A stretch of DNA of 64,000 nt from Nocardioides panzhihuensis (GCF_013408335.1 NZ_JACBZR010000001.1:2232001-2296000), one strand, 5' to 3'; shown: positions 1 to 8,118, numbered from the stretch's first letter. Notes: generated by a model not told the origin, from the letters alone. Program-made: numbers and translations.

Positions 1-888
1 GGCGCAGCCCTGACCTGCGTGAACGGCGACCGAGAACGCGGCCATCGAGGCAGCGGCGGCGATGTCGGCGTCGTCGAGCACGATCGCCGCCGACTTGCCA
101 CCGAGCTCGAGGAAGACCTTCTTCAGGGACGGCGCGGCGGCGGCCATGATCCCGCGGCCGGTGTTGGTCGAGCCGGTGAAGGAGACCAGGTCCACACGGG
201 GGTCCTCCGCGAGAAGAGCGGCGACCTCGTTGCTGCGCGGGGTCACCACGTTGAAGACGCCCGCCGGGATGTCGGTGTGCTCAGCGACCAGGCGCCCGAG
301 CTCGGCCGCCACCCACGGGGTGTCCGGAGCGGGCTTGAGCACCACGGTGTTGCCGGCGGCGAGCGCCGGGCCGATCTTGGCCAGGTTGATCTGGTTGGGG
401 AAGTTCCACGGCGTGATCGCCGCGACGACGCCGACCGCCTCCTTCCGCACGGTGCGCCTCGAGGAGACGCCCATGGTGACCCCGACGCCGAGGTCCTGCT
501 CCCACTCGTGGCGCTCGGCCAGATCGGTCGCCCACTTCAAGGTCTCGATGGGGGCGTCGAGCTGGGGCCCGGCGACGAGGAACGCGGGCGCCCCGACCTC
601 GGCGGTGGTCAGCTCCCGCAGCGCGTCGACGTCGTCCAGCAGCGCCTGGTGCAGCTGACGAAGGCACCGGATCCGGAAGGCCACGTCGGTGGACCAGTCG
701 GTCTCGTCGAAGGCACGGCGGGCGGCAGCGATCGCGGCGTTCATGTCCTCCGCCGTGGAGTCCGGCGCGCGACCGATCTCCTGCCCCGTGGCGGGGTTGA
801 GGATGGCGTACGTCTCGCCGCTGCTCGCAGCGCCGAGCTTGCCGTCGACGTACTGCTGAGCGGGAGGGTTGGTGGGGGTGCGGGTCAC
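1..888 (-). CDS. Aldehyde dehydrogenase, C-terminus cut by window edge
   Basis: NAD(P)-dependent aldehyde dehydrogenase that would oxidise an aldehyde to the acid in the cytoplasm. Read from the GTG at 888, 296 codons are visible. They contain the cofactor-fold stretch TPWNFP, the FTGST turn, the LELGGKSA stretch with the general-base Glu, and end at AGQGCA, so the window stops just after the catalytic Cys; about 190 residues are missing. The GTG overlaps the TGA of the upstream NTF2-like gene (GTGA), so it is the last visible gene of the leftward CYP51 operon. The M. tuberculosis CYP51 locus also carries an aldehyde dehydrogenase (Rv0768). The family call is certain; the natural substrate is unknown, a sterol-derived aldehyde being only an inference. 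Confidence 0.93.
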   Translation of the reverse strand, partial: MTRTPTNPPAQQYVDGKLGAASSGETYAILNPATGQEIGRAPDSTAEDMNAAIAAARRAFDETDWSTDVAFRIRCLRQLHQALLDDVDALRELTTAEVGAPAFLVAGPQLDAPIETLKWATDLAERHEWEQDLGVGVTMGVSSRRTVRKEAVGVVAAITPWNFPNQINLAKIGPALAAGNTVVLKPAPDTPWVAAELGRLVAEHTDIPAGVFNVVTPRSNEVAALLAEDPRVDLVSFTGSTNTGRGIMAAAAPSLKKVFLELGGKSAAIVLDDADIAAAASMAAFSVAVHAGQGCA

Positions 889-1553
889 TGGGGACCTCCT
901 GTCGAAGCGCAGCCAGAGACGATGTCTGCTGTCGGGGCGGCCAGAGACGAAGTGCTCTGGGTGAGGAACTTCCCGTCGGCCACCGGAGGCGGCCAGACGG
1001 TGCTGGGCAGGTCCTTGCGCCGGTAGTGGCCCGGCTGCTCGATGCCGTTGAGCGACATCCGGTCCAGGAGCCCCTGGGTCGCCTTCTTCGCCTTGACGAT
1101 GTCCAGGAAGGTCGTCGCGGTGGAGCCGAGGTCGAACCAGTCGCGCTGCCAGGCGAACTCCAGGCCCTCACCGTCGGGGCGCCGGGCGAGCCCGAACCAC
1201 GATCCCCCGATGCCGAGGATCTCGTACTCCTCGCCGGTCGCGTCGTCGACGATCCCCGCGCGCTGGCGCCAGAAGCCGACCACCATGGCGTTCACGTCGT
1301 CGATCACCGTCGCCTGGTAGTCGTAGTGCCAGCCCTCGAGCCCGGCCATCTCCGTGCCGAGGGCCCACTCGCGGATCTGGTCGCGGCCGACGGCCATGAA
1401 GTGCTCGTCGGGGGTGTACATCCAGCCGTACGTCGCATCCTCGGCGTACACGTCGGCCAGCGGCGACCAGCTGCCGTCGGCCTCCGCCTGGCGGTTGAGG
1501 TCGAGCCAGTGGGCCCAGAACCCCTCGATCTCGGCGCGGTCCAGATCAGACAC
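885..1553 (-). CDS. NTF2-like (SnoaL/ketosteroid-isomerase fold) protein
   Basis: A 222-residue protein whose first 150 residues read like an NTF2/SnoaL-type cone fold: an N-terminal helix with FWAHWLDLNRQ, a DATYGWMYTP strand, a GREQI-like GRDQIREWA segment and paired aromatic strands near VVGFWRQRAG and SWFGLARR. The C-terminal 60 residues are an extension rich in Ser, Ala and Pro. The start is GTG at 1553, one base after the ferredoxin stop, and the stop overlaps the aldehyde dehydrogenase start. Members of this fold are isomerases, hydratases or binding proteins; no catalytic Asp could be assigned confidently, so the reaction is unknown. Its place in the CYP51 operon suggests a role on a sterol or terpenoid intermediate. 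Confidence 0.75.
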   Translation of the reverse strand: MSDLDRAEIEGFWAHWLDLNRQAEADGSWSPLADVYAEDATYGWMYTPDEHFMAVGRDQIREWALGTEMAGLEGWHYDYQATVIDDVNAMVVGFWRQRAGIVDDATGEEYEILGIGGSWFGLARRPDGEGLEFAWQRDWFDLGSTATTFLDIVKAKKATQGLLDRMSLNGIEQPGHYRRKDLPSTVWPPPVADGKFLTQSTSSLAAPTADIVSGCASTGGPQ

Positions 1554-1554
1554 G

Positions 1555-1749
1555 TCAGTCCTCCAGTGATAAGGCGAAAGCGGGGCAGTACTTCACGGCC
1601 GCACGCGCGGCCGAAAGCTGCTCCTCGGACGGTTCGGTGATGCGTACGACGACCTGGTAGCTGTCGTCGTCGAAGGCGAAGAGCTCCGGCGCCTCGGCGA
1701 GGCACTCCTGGTGTCCCTGGCAGAGCCCCGGGTCAGCGGTGAGTCTCAC
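1555..1749 (-). CDS. 3Fe-4S ferredoxin, P450 partner (CYP51 type)
   Basis: A 64-residue ferredoxin that passes electrons to the neighbouring cytochromes P450. It shows the pattern CQGHQEC followed much later by YCPAFAL, meaning Cys-x2-His-x2-Cys plus a distal Cys-Pro, the ligand set of single-cluster [3Fe-4S] actinobacterial P450 ferredoxins in which His sits where a fourth Cys would be. The start is GTG at 1749, overlapping the P450 stop as GTGA; a longer open frame upstream would run into the P450 gene and is a shadow. The position directly after CYP51 is the same as that of Rv0763c after cyp51 in M. tuberculosis. Confidence 0.9.
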   Translation of the reverse strand: MRLTADPGLCQGHQECLAEAPELFAFDDDSYQVVVRITEPSEEQLSAARAAVKYCPAFALSLED

Positions 1750-3101
1750 GACGACCGCCGGCGGTAGCGGACCTTGCACGGCTGCTGGAGCTGGATCACC
1801 ATCTTTGTGAAGTCGTCGGCGTACGACTCCAGCGGCTGAGCGGCCTCGAACGAGTAGTCGCGCAGGACGACCGAGAAGATCGCCTTCATCTGCATCATCG
1901 CGAACGCGTTGCCGACGCAGCGGTGCTTGCCCGCCCCGAACGGGATCCACGTCCACCGGTTCTGCATGTCCTCCTGGCGCGGGTCGATGTAGCGGCTCGG
2001 GTCGAAGGAGCCCGCCTTCGGGAAGTCGGCCTCGATCCGGTTGGAGACCCGTGGTGAGGCGGCGAGCAGGGTGCCGGCCGGGATGGTCTCGCCGAGCAGC
2101 TCGAAGTCCTCGCGCACCAGCCGCATCAGGATGATCAGGGGCGGGTGCAGGCGCAGCGTTTCCTTCAGCGCCGCCTCGAGCATCGGGATGGACCGAAGCG
2201 CCTGGAAGGAGACCTCGCTGCCGTCGGCGTAGAGCTCGTCGAGCTCATCGACGACCTCGCTCATGATCTCGGGATGGCGCAGCAGCTCGATCATCGCCCA
2301 CGAGGCCGTGCCCGACGAGGTGTGGTGCCCGGCGAACATCATCGAGATGAAGATCCCGGTGATGGTGTCGGTGTCCATGTCGATCGAGATCAGCACATCG
2401 AGCAGATCCCGGTCTTCCTTGGCGACCTTCCCGCGCGCTACGCGCTTGTCGACGATCGCCTGGACGAGCTCGACCAGCCTCTCCCGGGCGGCGTCGCGCA
2501 TCCGGAAGCTCTCGATGTCCGCGTACGCGTCGACGTAGGCGATGGCGTCGGTGCCGTGCTCCAGCTCGTGGTAGTGCTGGGCGAAGGTCGAGTCGAGCTC
2601 CTCGCGAAACGGCTTGCCGATCAGGCACGAGGATGTCGTGTAGATGGTCAGCTCGGCGAAGAAGTCGAGCAGGTCGATCTCGCCCTCCTCGCCCCAACCG
2701 GCGATCATCCGGCGGATCTCGGCCTCGATCGTCTGCGCGTGACCGCGCATCATGTCGCCGCGCAGCGCCTGGTTCTTCAGCATCTGCTGCCGCTCCTCCG
2801 GCGAGGCGTCGAAGACCACGCCCTTGCCGAAGATCGGCGTCATGAACGGGTATGCGGCGGCCTGGTCGAGCACGTCGTCGGGCGCCCGGAAGAACGCCTC
2901 GTTGGCCTCGGCCCCGGTGACCAGGACGACGTCCTTGTCGGCGAGCCGGAAGCGCCCGAGGTCGCCGCACTCCTCGCGGACGCGGGTGAACAGCGAGATC
3001 GGGTCGACCCGCATCTCAGGCAGGTGTCCGGTCCCCCGGATGATCTCGGGGACGCTCGGGTCCTGGTCGTCCAGGACGATGGAGACGGTGGGGATCGTCA
3101 T
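1746..3101 (-). CDS. cyp51: Cytochrome P450 CYP51, sterol 14-alpha-demethylase
   Basis: Heme monooxygenase of the CYP51 family, which removes the 14-alpha-methyl group of lanosterol-type sterols. The protein is 451 residues, the same as the M. tuberculosis enzyme. The I-helix reads AGHHTSSGTASW near residue 255, the family's His-Thr signature, then the ETLRLHPP (ExxR) helix, and the heme loop FGAGKHRCVG with Cys395 as the thiolate ligand; the C-terminal CKVRYRRR resembles mycobacterial CYP51. The start is ATG at 3101, overlapping the SDR stop (ATGA); the open frame continues upstream to 3932 only as a shadow of the SDR gene. The next gene is its ferredoxin. The operon begins at a KstR-type operator, tying it to sterol use. 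The physiological substrate in bacteria is not settled. Confidence 0.95.
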   Translation of the reverse strand: MTIPTVSIVLDDQDPSVPEIIRGTGHLPEMRVDPISLFTRVREECGDLGRFRLADKDVVLVTGAEANEAFFRAPDDVLDQAAAYPFMTPIFGKGVVFDASPEERQQMLKNQALRGDMMRGHAQTIEAEIRRMIAGWGEEGEIDLLDFFAELTIYTTSSCLIGKPFREELDSTFAQHYHELEHGTDAIAYVDAYADIESFRMRDAARERLVELVQAIVDKRVARGKVAKEDRDLLDVLISIDMDTDTITGIFISMMFAGHHTSSGTASWAMIELLRHPEIMSEVVDELDELYADGSEVSFQALRSIPMLEAALKETLRLHPPLIILMRLVREDFELLGETIPAGTLLAASPRVSNRIEADFPKAGSFDPSRYIDPRQEDMQNRWTWIPFGAGKHRCVGNAFAMMQMKAIFSVVLRDYSFEAAQPLESYADDFTKMVIQLQQPCKVRYRRRSS

Positions 3102-3886
3102 CGTGCCTCCTGCACAGGGGCTTCGGGGTTGACGTCGATGGTGCTGATGTGGACACCGCGCCTGGCGGTCACGACCGACGTGATCGCGTCGGCCAGCGCC
3201 TGAGCCTTGAGGAAGTGCGGGTGACGCGCGAGTCCCCACCTGACCCACTGCTCCAGCACGAACCCGCCGAGATCGGCGGGCCACTCGTTGCCGATGTCGG
3301 AGTGGGTGGGGCCGGGTCGCACGATGGAAGCGCGAACTCCGGTGCCCTCCAGCTCCATCTGGAGCGCGTTGACCATGCCCTCCAGGCCCCACTTGGAGGC
3401 TGCGTACGCTCCCATGAACGGTCGCGGTTTCACCGCCACGTCGGAGGAGAGGAAGACCAGGTCGCCGCGCTGCCGCTCGATCATCCCGGGCCCGAAGGCG
3501 CGCAGGACACGATGGGCACCGAGCAGGTTGATGTCGACCTGGTGACCGAAGGTCTCCGTGGAGACATCGACGGTCGCTCCCGGGTGAGTGACACCGGCGT
3601 TGCTGACCAGGACCTCGACCTCGCCGAGGTCGGCGACCGCCTTCGCGGCGAACTCGACCACCGAGTCGTCCGAGGTCACGTCGAGGGGGTGAGCGACCGC
3701 CTCTCCCCCGTCGGTCCGGATCGCGGCGGCGATCTCCTCGATCCGGTCGAGCCGCCGGGCGCCGAGCGCGACCGGGAAACCTGCCGTGGCCAGCGCCCTC
3801 GCCGTCTCGGCGCCGATCCCGGAGGAGGCGCCGGTGATCACCGCCGGGCGCCGGTCGGGCTGTGCGTACTTCTCGGACCTGGTCAT
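3098..3886 (-). CDS. Short-chain dehydrogenase/reductase of CYP51 operon
   Basis: A 262-residue classical SDR with NAD(P)-binding TGASSGIGAE near residue 18, the NAG motif in VSNAGVTH, the Ser in LSSDVAV, and YAASK as catalytic Tyr-x3-Lys. An Arg-rich GARRLDRI after the second strand suggests NADP preference. It lies between two P450 genes with one- and four-base overlaps, like Rv0765c in M. tuberculosis. It probably oxidises or reduces a hydroxyl or keto group on the compound handled by the P450s; the substrate is not visible from sequence. The FVLEQWVRWGLARHPHFLK segment forms a long substrate-cap region. High certainty for the family, low for the specific reaction. Confidence 0.9.
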   Translation of the reverse strand: MTRSEKYAQPDRRPAVITGASSGIGAETARALATAGFPVALGARRLDRIEEIAAAIRTDGGEAVAHPLDVTSDDSVVEFAAKAVADLGEVEVLVSNAGVTHPGATVDVSTETFGHQVDINLLGAHRVLRAFGPGMIERQRGDLVFLSSDVAVKPRPFMGAYAASKWGLEGMVNALQMELEGTGVRASIVRPGPTHSDIGNEWPADLGGFVLEQWVRWGLARHPHFLKAQALADAITSVVTARRGVHISTIDVNPEAPVQEAR

Positions 3887-5118
3887 CAGCGACCCATGGG
3901 GACGAAGGTGGCGGGCAGCTCGGCGAAACCACGCACGCTGGTCGAGTGCACGCGGACCGCCCGGTCGGCGTGCACGACGAACCCGGACGTACGCCGCACC
4001 AGCTCGGCCAGCACGACCCGGGCCTCGAGCCGGGCCAGGTTGGCGCCGAGACAGAAGTGCCGGCCGACGCCGAAGCTCATGATCTTGCCCAGCTCGTCGG
4101 CCGGGCGGTGGATGTCGAAGACGTCAGGTGCGGTGAAGACCCGCTCGTCGCGGTTGGCCGAGCCGAGCAGGACGAGCAGCTTCGACCCGGCCGGGACGGT
4201 CCGGCCGTGGAGCTCGACGTCCTCGGCGACGTACCGGGCCAGCATCTGGCTCGAGGTGTCGTGGCGCAGCGTCTCCTCGATCCACGCACTCACCAGCGTG
4301 GGGTTCTCCGGGTCCGCGAACACCTCAGCGAGCTGAGCGGGGTGGGCACCGAGGTGGTGGAGCGCGTTGCCGAGCAGCTTGGTGGTGGTCTCGTTGCCGG
4401 CGACGACCATCAGGAACAGGAACGCGATGACCTCGTGGTCGAGCAGCCGGTCGCCGTCGACCTCCGCCTCGACCAGCGCCGAGGTCAGGTCATCGCTGGG
4501 CCGGCCGCGCCGCAGCGTGACCATCTCGGCGTAGTAGCCGATCAGCTCCAGCGCGGCCGTCATCCCGGCCTCCGGCACGTCGCGTACGCCGTCCTCGCGG
4601 TGCACCACCAGGTCAGCCAGCCGTCGCACCTCGTCGCGGTCGGGGACCGGGACGCCCATCATCTCCGAGATCACGTCCATCGGGAGCTTGCCGGCCAGCT
4701 CGGCGATCCAGTCGGCCTCCCCCTGCTCGGCACACACCGTGGCCAGGGCGTCGAGGTAGTGGTCGGAGAGCGCCTGGATCCGCGGTGCCAGCTCACGTAC
4801 GCGCCGTGGCGTGAACCCGGCCGAGACCAGCTTCCGCAGCCGGGTCTGCTCCTTGCCGTCCAGAGCCAGGAACGACATCACCCGGTGGGCGTCGGAGTTC
4901 CAGGCGCTGGCGTCGAGCGAGACCCCCATCCGGTTGGAGAAGGTGACGTCGTCCTTCAGCGCGGCGTGCACGTCGGCGTGCCGGGAGAGCGCCCAGAAGT
5001 CATCGGTGGCGTTGTAGTAGAGCGGCGCCTCGTCGCGAAGCCGGGCGTAGACCGGGTAGGGGTCCTCGTGGAAGTCGTAGTCGTAGGGGTCGAAGATCTC
5101 GGTGGTGGTGCTGGTCAT
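3886..5118 (-). CDS. Cytochrome P450, CYP123-like
   Basis: A 410-residue soluble bacterial P450. It carries the I-helix VVAGNETTTKLL near residue 236 (Gly-Asn-Glu-Thr-Thr in place of the usual Ala-Gly-x-Asp/Glu-Thr), the ExxR helix EETLRHD, and the heme loop FGVGRHFCLGANLARLE with Cys356. The start is taken as ATG at 5118 because a strong AGGAG lies six bases upstream; an in-frame GTG at 5130 would have none. It begins two bases beyond the tetR stop and its stop overlaps the SDR start. In M. tuberculosis cyp123 (Rv0766c) sits at the same place two genes upstream of cyp51, so CYP123 is the best family guess. The substrate is unknown. Confidence 0.9.
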   Translation of the reverse strand: MTSTTTEIFDPYDYDFHEDPYPVYARLRDEAPLYYNATDDFWALSRHADVHAALKDDVTFSNRMGVSLDASAWNSDAHRVMSFLALDGKEQTRLRKLVSAGFTPRRVRELAPRIQALSDHYLDALATVCAEQGEADWIAELAGKLPMDVISEMMGVPVPDRDEVRRLADLVVHREDGVRDVPEAGMTAALELIGYYAEMVTLRRGRPSDDLTSALVEAEVDGDRLLDHEVIAFLFLMVVAGNETTTKLLGNALHHLGAHPAQLAEVFADPENPTLVSAWIEETLRHDTSSQMLARYVAEDVELHGRTVPAGSKLLVLLGSANRDERVFTAPDVFDIHRPADELGKIMSFGVGRHFCLGANLARLEARVVLAELVRRTSGFVVHADRAVRVHSTSVRGFAELPATFVPMGR

Positions 5119-5119
5119 C

Positions 5120-5674
5120 TCACTCCTCACGGACGATCACAGCCACGACCGGGGCGAGCCGGTCAGCCATCTCGTCGTAGGTCATCAGGCCCATGCCCGC
5201 CTGCAGCAGCGCACCCGAGAAGGACAGCAGCAGCGCTTCGCGCACGGCGTCCTCGGCCTCGGCCCCGCTGCCCAGCGCCGTCTCGAACCGAGAGGCGAAC
5301 TCCGCTCCGATCCGCAGTCGCAGCCGCGCGACGTCCTCGTCGCTGCCCAGCAGCGCCGGCGTGACCGCCGCCGCGAGCTCGGGCTCCTCGGCGATCCGGG
5401 TCGTCAGGCCGCGGACGGCCTCCTGGACTCGCTCCGCCCTGGACCCGGTCGTCCGAACCGCCGACATCTCGGCGAGGTGACGCCAGAAGAGCTCGGCGAA
5501 GAGATGGTTCTTGGAGGCGAGGTAGGTGTAGGCCGTCGCCGAGGAGACTCCGGCCCGCACGGCCACAGACCGGATGGTCAGTGCCTCGTGCCCGGCCTGA
5601 CGAAGCTCCTGGAGACCTGCGGCGAACAGTCGCTCGACCGTCTCTGCCTGGCGGGTGCTCGTTGCGCTGGACAC
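5120..5674 (-). CDS. TetR-family regulator heading the CYP51 operon
   Basis: A 184-residue repressor with a TetR helix-turn-helix at about residues 36-55 (SVAVRAGVSSATAYTYLASK), followed by an all-helical ligand domain. It is the first gene of the leftward operon tetR-cyp123-SDR-cyp51-fdx, as with Rv0767c. The GTG start lies inside a perfect 16-base palindrome (5667-5682), a likely autoregulatory operator. A -10 box TAATCT (5681-5686) ends six bases before the GTG and no ribosome site is visible, so the transcript is probably leaderless. A KstR-type site overlaps the same promoter. It probably senses a sterol or a P450 product; the ligand is not known. Confidence 0.9.
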   Translation of the reverse strand: MSSATSTRQAETVERLFAAGLQELRQAGHEALTIRSVAVRAGVSSATAYTYLASKNHLFAELFWRHLAEMSAVRTTGSRAERVQEAVRGLTTRIAEEPELAAAVTPALLGSDEDVARLRLRIGAEFASRFETALGSGAEAEDAVREALLLSFSGALLQAGMGLMTYDEMADRLAPVVAVIVREE

Positions 5675-5682
5675 GTGTCCAG
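5667..5682. promoter_or_regulatory. 16-base perfect palindrome over tetR start codon
   Basis: CTGGACACGTGTCCAG is a perfect inverted repeat, centred on CACGTG, that covers the GTG start (5672-5674) and the 5' end of the tetR transcript. Its size and place suit autorepression by the TetR protein it precedes. It is distinct from the KstR-type site three bases further upstream. Confidence 0.55.
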
Positions 5683-5684
5683 AT

Positions 5685-5698
5685 TAGAACACGTTCTT
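5685..5698. promoter_or_regulatory. KstR-type operator before CYP51 operon
   Basis: TAGAACACGTTCTT fits TNNAACNNGTTNNA except for the last base. Read on the minus strand it ends in TA, which forms the first two bases of the -10 box TAATCT (5681-5686). The tetR GTG follows six bases after that box. A bound repressor would block the CYP51 operon promoter. Confidence 0.75.
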
Positions 5699-5745
5699 GT
5701 TTTCGGCAAGGGGTGATCCGGACGGGATCTGGGTACCGCAATGCC

Positions 5746-6327
5746 ATGTCGAGAACAGACGTGCTGGGCGAGGAGTTCCAGCGACAACGCGAGGTCCTCA
5801 AACGGGTCGGGGCGACGCTGAAAGCCGCCGAGATCCCGTTCGCACTGGCCGGCGGGTACGCGGTGTGGACCCGCGGCGGCCCCGAGAGCACCCACGACGT
5901 GGACTTCGTCCTGCCCCGGTCGCTTGCCGAGAAGGCGGTCCAGGTGCTGCTCGAGAACGGGATGGACGCGGTCGCCGCACCTGAGGACTGGCTGGTGAAG
6001 GTCGGGCGCGACACCGTCGTCGTCGACCTGATCCACCGGCTGCCGACCGGGCCGGTCGACGAGGACCTGCTCGGGCGGTGCGACGAGCTGCCGGTCGACT
6101 CGGTGACCATGCCCGTCATGTCCGCGACGGACCTGATCGTCTCGCGCATGCTCGCCCTCAGCGAGCACGCGTGCGATCTCTCGCCGATCCTCGGCTGCGG
6201 CCGCGCCCTGCGCGAGCAGATCGACTGGAGGCTGGTGCGCCAGGAGGCGAAGCGAAGCCCCTTCGCGCAGTCGGCGGTCGGTCTGCTGGACGCGCTCGAC
6301 ATCGCCGGAGGTGGCGGCGATGCCTGA
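5746..6327 (+). CDS. Nucleotidyltransferase-fold protein (AbiEii/MNT-like)
   Basis: A 193-residue protein with a minimal nucleotidyltransferase fold: ALAGGYAVWTRG followed by HDVDFVL, which gives the Gly-rich turn and the Asp-x-Asp metal pair at about residues 43 and 48; a third carboxylate may be in TVVVDLIH. The remainder is helical. The start is ATG at 5746; an open frame reaching back to 5581 overlaps tetR and has no support. The last eight bases overlap the metallophosphoesterase gene, so the two are co-translated. Proteins of this type modify RNA or protein with a nucleotide, and some act in toxin-antitoxin pairs; the job here is unknown. Confidence 0.75.
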   Translation: MSRTDVLGEEFQRQREVLKRVGATLKAAEIPFALAGGYAVWTRGGPESTHDVDFVLPRSLAEKAVQVLLENGMDAVAAPEDWLVKVGRDTVVVDLIHRLPTGPVDEDLLGRCDELPVDSVTMPVMSATDLIVSRMLALSEHACDLSPILGCGRALREQIDWRLVRQEAKRSPFAQSAVGLLDALDIAGGGGDA

Positions 6328-7063
6328 GCCGATTCGCGTGGCAGCGGTGGGTGACGTACATCTGGCAGACGACCTGCGTGGCCGCTACGCGCCACTGCTC
6401 GACGGGATCTCCGCCGAGGCCGACGCGCTGCTTGTCGCCGGTGACCTCACCCAGCACGGGACGCTCGACGAGGCGAAGGCGTTCGCCGACGAGTTCGGCG
6501 CCGCCGACGTGCCCGTTCTCACCGTGCTCGGCAACCACGACTACCACTCCGGCAAGGAGCGTGACATCGCCCAGCTGCTGGAGGAGCGCGGGATGACCGT
6601 CCTCGAGGGCACCTCGACCACCATCGAGACCAAGGCCGGCCGTCTCGGCGTCGCCGGCATCAAAGGCTTCTGCCTCGGCTTCTCGGGCCGCTGCGCCGCC
6701 GACTTCGGCGAGCCGGAGATGAAGGCATTCACGGGGCACGGCATCGAGACCGCCGACGTCCTGCGCCGGGCCCTCGACGATCTGGCCGGCGAGGAGCCTG
6801 ACGTCACCGTCGCCCTCTCGCACTTCGCTCCCGTGGACGGCACCCTGCTCGGCGAGCCGAAGGAGATCTGGCCCTTCCTCGGCAACTACCGGCTCGGCGA
6901 GGCGATCGACGAGTCGGGAGTGGATCTTGCGGTCCACGGCCACGCCCACGCCGGACGCGAGAAGGGCCTCACCCCCGCGGGAGTGCCGGTGCGCAACGTC
7001 GCCCAGCCCGTCATCCAGGCGGCATTCCGCGTCTACGACGTCGTCCCCAGGAGGTCGGCATGA
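6320..7063 (+). CDS. Calcineurin-like metallophosphoesterase
   Basis: A two-metal phosphoesterase of 247 residues with the full motif set in order: GDVHL (Asp-x-His) near residue 11, GDLTQ, GNHDYH, LSHFAP and GHAHAG near the C-terminus. These bind the two metals and hydrolyse phosphomonoesters or phosphodiesters. The start is placed at ATG 6320, overlapping the nucleotidyltransferase stop by eight bases; an upstream GTG at 6311 is possible. It ends in an ATGA overlap with the BON gene. The pairing with a nucleotidyltransferase suggests that one adds and the other removes a nucleotide or phosphate group, which is inference. Confidence 0.9.
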   Translation: MPEPIRVAAVGDVHLADDLRGRYAPLLDGISAEADALLVAGDLTQHGTLDEAKAFADEFGAADVPVLTVLGNHDYHSGKERDIAQLLEERGMTVLEGTSTTIETKAGRLGVAGIKGFCLGFSGRCAADFGEPEMKAFTGHGIETADVLRRALDDLAGEEPDVTVALSHFAPVDGTLLGEPKEIWPFLGNYRLGEAIDESGVDLAVHGHAHAGREKGLTPAGVPVRNVAQPVIQAAFRVYDVVPRRSA

Positions 7064-7323
7064 ACGAGCAGCTCGCCCGAGACCTCGAGTGTGCGATCGC
7101 GACCGATCCGCGCACCCACGAGCTCGGCATCCACCTCGAGGTACGCGGGGACCATCTGGTCGTCTGCGGCGAGGTGGCCACCGAGAAGCGCCGGGCCATG
7201 GTGCTCGACGTCATCAGGGAGCACGACACCGGGCTCGACATCGCCGATCACATCGTGCTCAGCGCCGAGCCCGGTCCCGGCGGACCGGGCCACGAGCGCA
7301 TCGTCCCACCGACGAGCAGCTGA
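7060..7323 (+). CDS. BON-domain small protein
   Basis: An 87-residue protein consisting of one BON domain: an N-terminal helix (QLARDLECAIATD), two strands around HLEVRGDHLVVCGEVAT with the central Gly, a helix (EKRRAMVLDVIREH) and a final strand (IADHIVLSAE). BON domains bind membranes or other macromolecules and are usually exported or linked to CBS or OmpA-like domains. Here there is no signal peptide, so it looks cytoplasmic. It overlaps the phosphoesterase stop by four bases and ends six bases from the converging enoyl-CoA hydratase gene, leaving no room for a separate terminator. Confidence 0.8.
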   Translation: MNEQLARDLECAIATDPRTHELGIHLEVRGDHLVVCGEVATEKRRAMVLDVIREHDTGLDIADHIVLSAEPGPGGPGHERIVPPTSS

Positions 7324-7329
7324 TCCCGC

Positions 7330-8118
7330 TCAGACCCCGGGCGGCAGCCGGGTGAAGTCGGGCTCACGCCCCTCGGCGAAGGCGACGAGCGCCTCGATGT
7401 TGGCCGGCCCGCCGAGCAGCTCGGCGAACTTGGCGTTCTCGAGCTCGCGCGCGGCCTCGATCCCGGGACGCAGCGATGCCGTCATGGTCTCCTTGACCGC
7501 GACCAGGCTGCTGATCGGGCGTGCGGCGAGCGTGGCGGCGTGATCCCAGGCGGTGGCGAGCAGCTCCTCGGGCGAGGTGACCCGCCAGACGAGCCCCATC
7601 TCGTGGGCCTCCTCGGCGCTGAACCACTCCCCCGACATCAGCATCCAGGCGGCGTTCTGACGGCCGATCAGCCTTGGGAACAGGAAGCTGGAGGCCGCCT
7701 CCGGAGCGACCCCGAGGGTGGTGAACGGCGTCTTGAACCTCGCCGCCGTCGAGGCGAGGACCAGGTCGGCGAAGCCGAGGAGCGTCACCCCGATGCCGAG
7801 CCCCAGCCCGTTGACCGCCACCACCAGCGGCTTCGAGAACGCGGCCAGGGAGTCGACCAGGCCGATGAACCCGTGCGCGGCGCCGTCGTCGGCACCCGCG
7901 GCGGTCTCCTTCATCTCGACGAGGTCGGTGCCCGCCGAGAAGGCTCGTCCGCTGCCGGTCAGCAGCACCACGGCCACCTCCGGGTCCGCGTCGGCCTCGC
8001 GCAGCGCCTCGTCGAGGGCCACATAGAGCGCCTGGCTGAAGGCGTTGAGCTGGTCGGGACGGTTCAGGGTCAGCGTACGGACGCGGTCGCGGTCCTCGCT
8101 CAGCAGCAGATCAGACAT
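7330..8118 (-). CDS. Enoyl-CoA hydratase/isomerase family protein
   Basis: A 262-residue crotonase-fold enzyme acting on acyl-CoA thioesters. It has SGSGRAFSAGTDL as the first oxyanion-hole segment (TGSGRAFSAGTDLVEM), NGLGLGIGVTLLGFADLVLAS as the second, and TTLGVAPEAASS, where the single Glu matches enoyl-CoA isomerases (PEGGSS type) better than true hydratases with two catalytic Glu residues. It starts nine bases after the GMC oxidoreductase stop and is probably co-transcribed with it from the KstR-type promoter at 9774. A role in shifting or hydrating a double bond during sterol side-chain or ring breakdown is likely but not proven. Confidence 0.88.
   Translation of the reverse strand: MSDLLLSEDRDRVRTLTLNRPDQLNAFSQALYVALDEALREADADPEVAVVLLTGSGRAFSAGTDLVEMKETAAGADDGAAHGFIGLVDSLAAFSKPLVVAVNGLGLGIGVTLLGFADLVLASTAARFKTPFTTLGVAPEAASSFLFPRLIGRQNAAWMLMSGEWFSAEEAHEMGLVWRVTSPEELLATAWDHAATLAARPISSLVAVKETMTASLRPGIEAARELENAKFAELLGGPANIEALVAFAEGREPDFTRLPPGV

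Noticed and set aside
1746..3932. A 728-residue open frame that looks like an SDR-P450 fusion
   Set aside because: Its N-terminal 277 residues are an out-of-frame reading of the SDR gene (Arg/Pro-rich, no motifs); the P450 starts at 3101 with an ATGA overlap.
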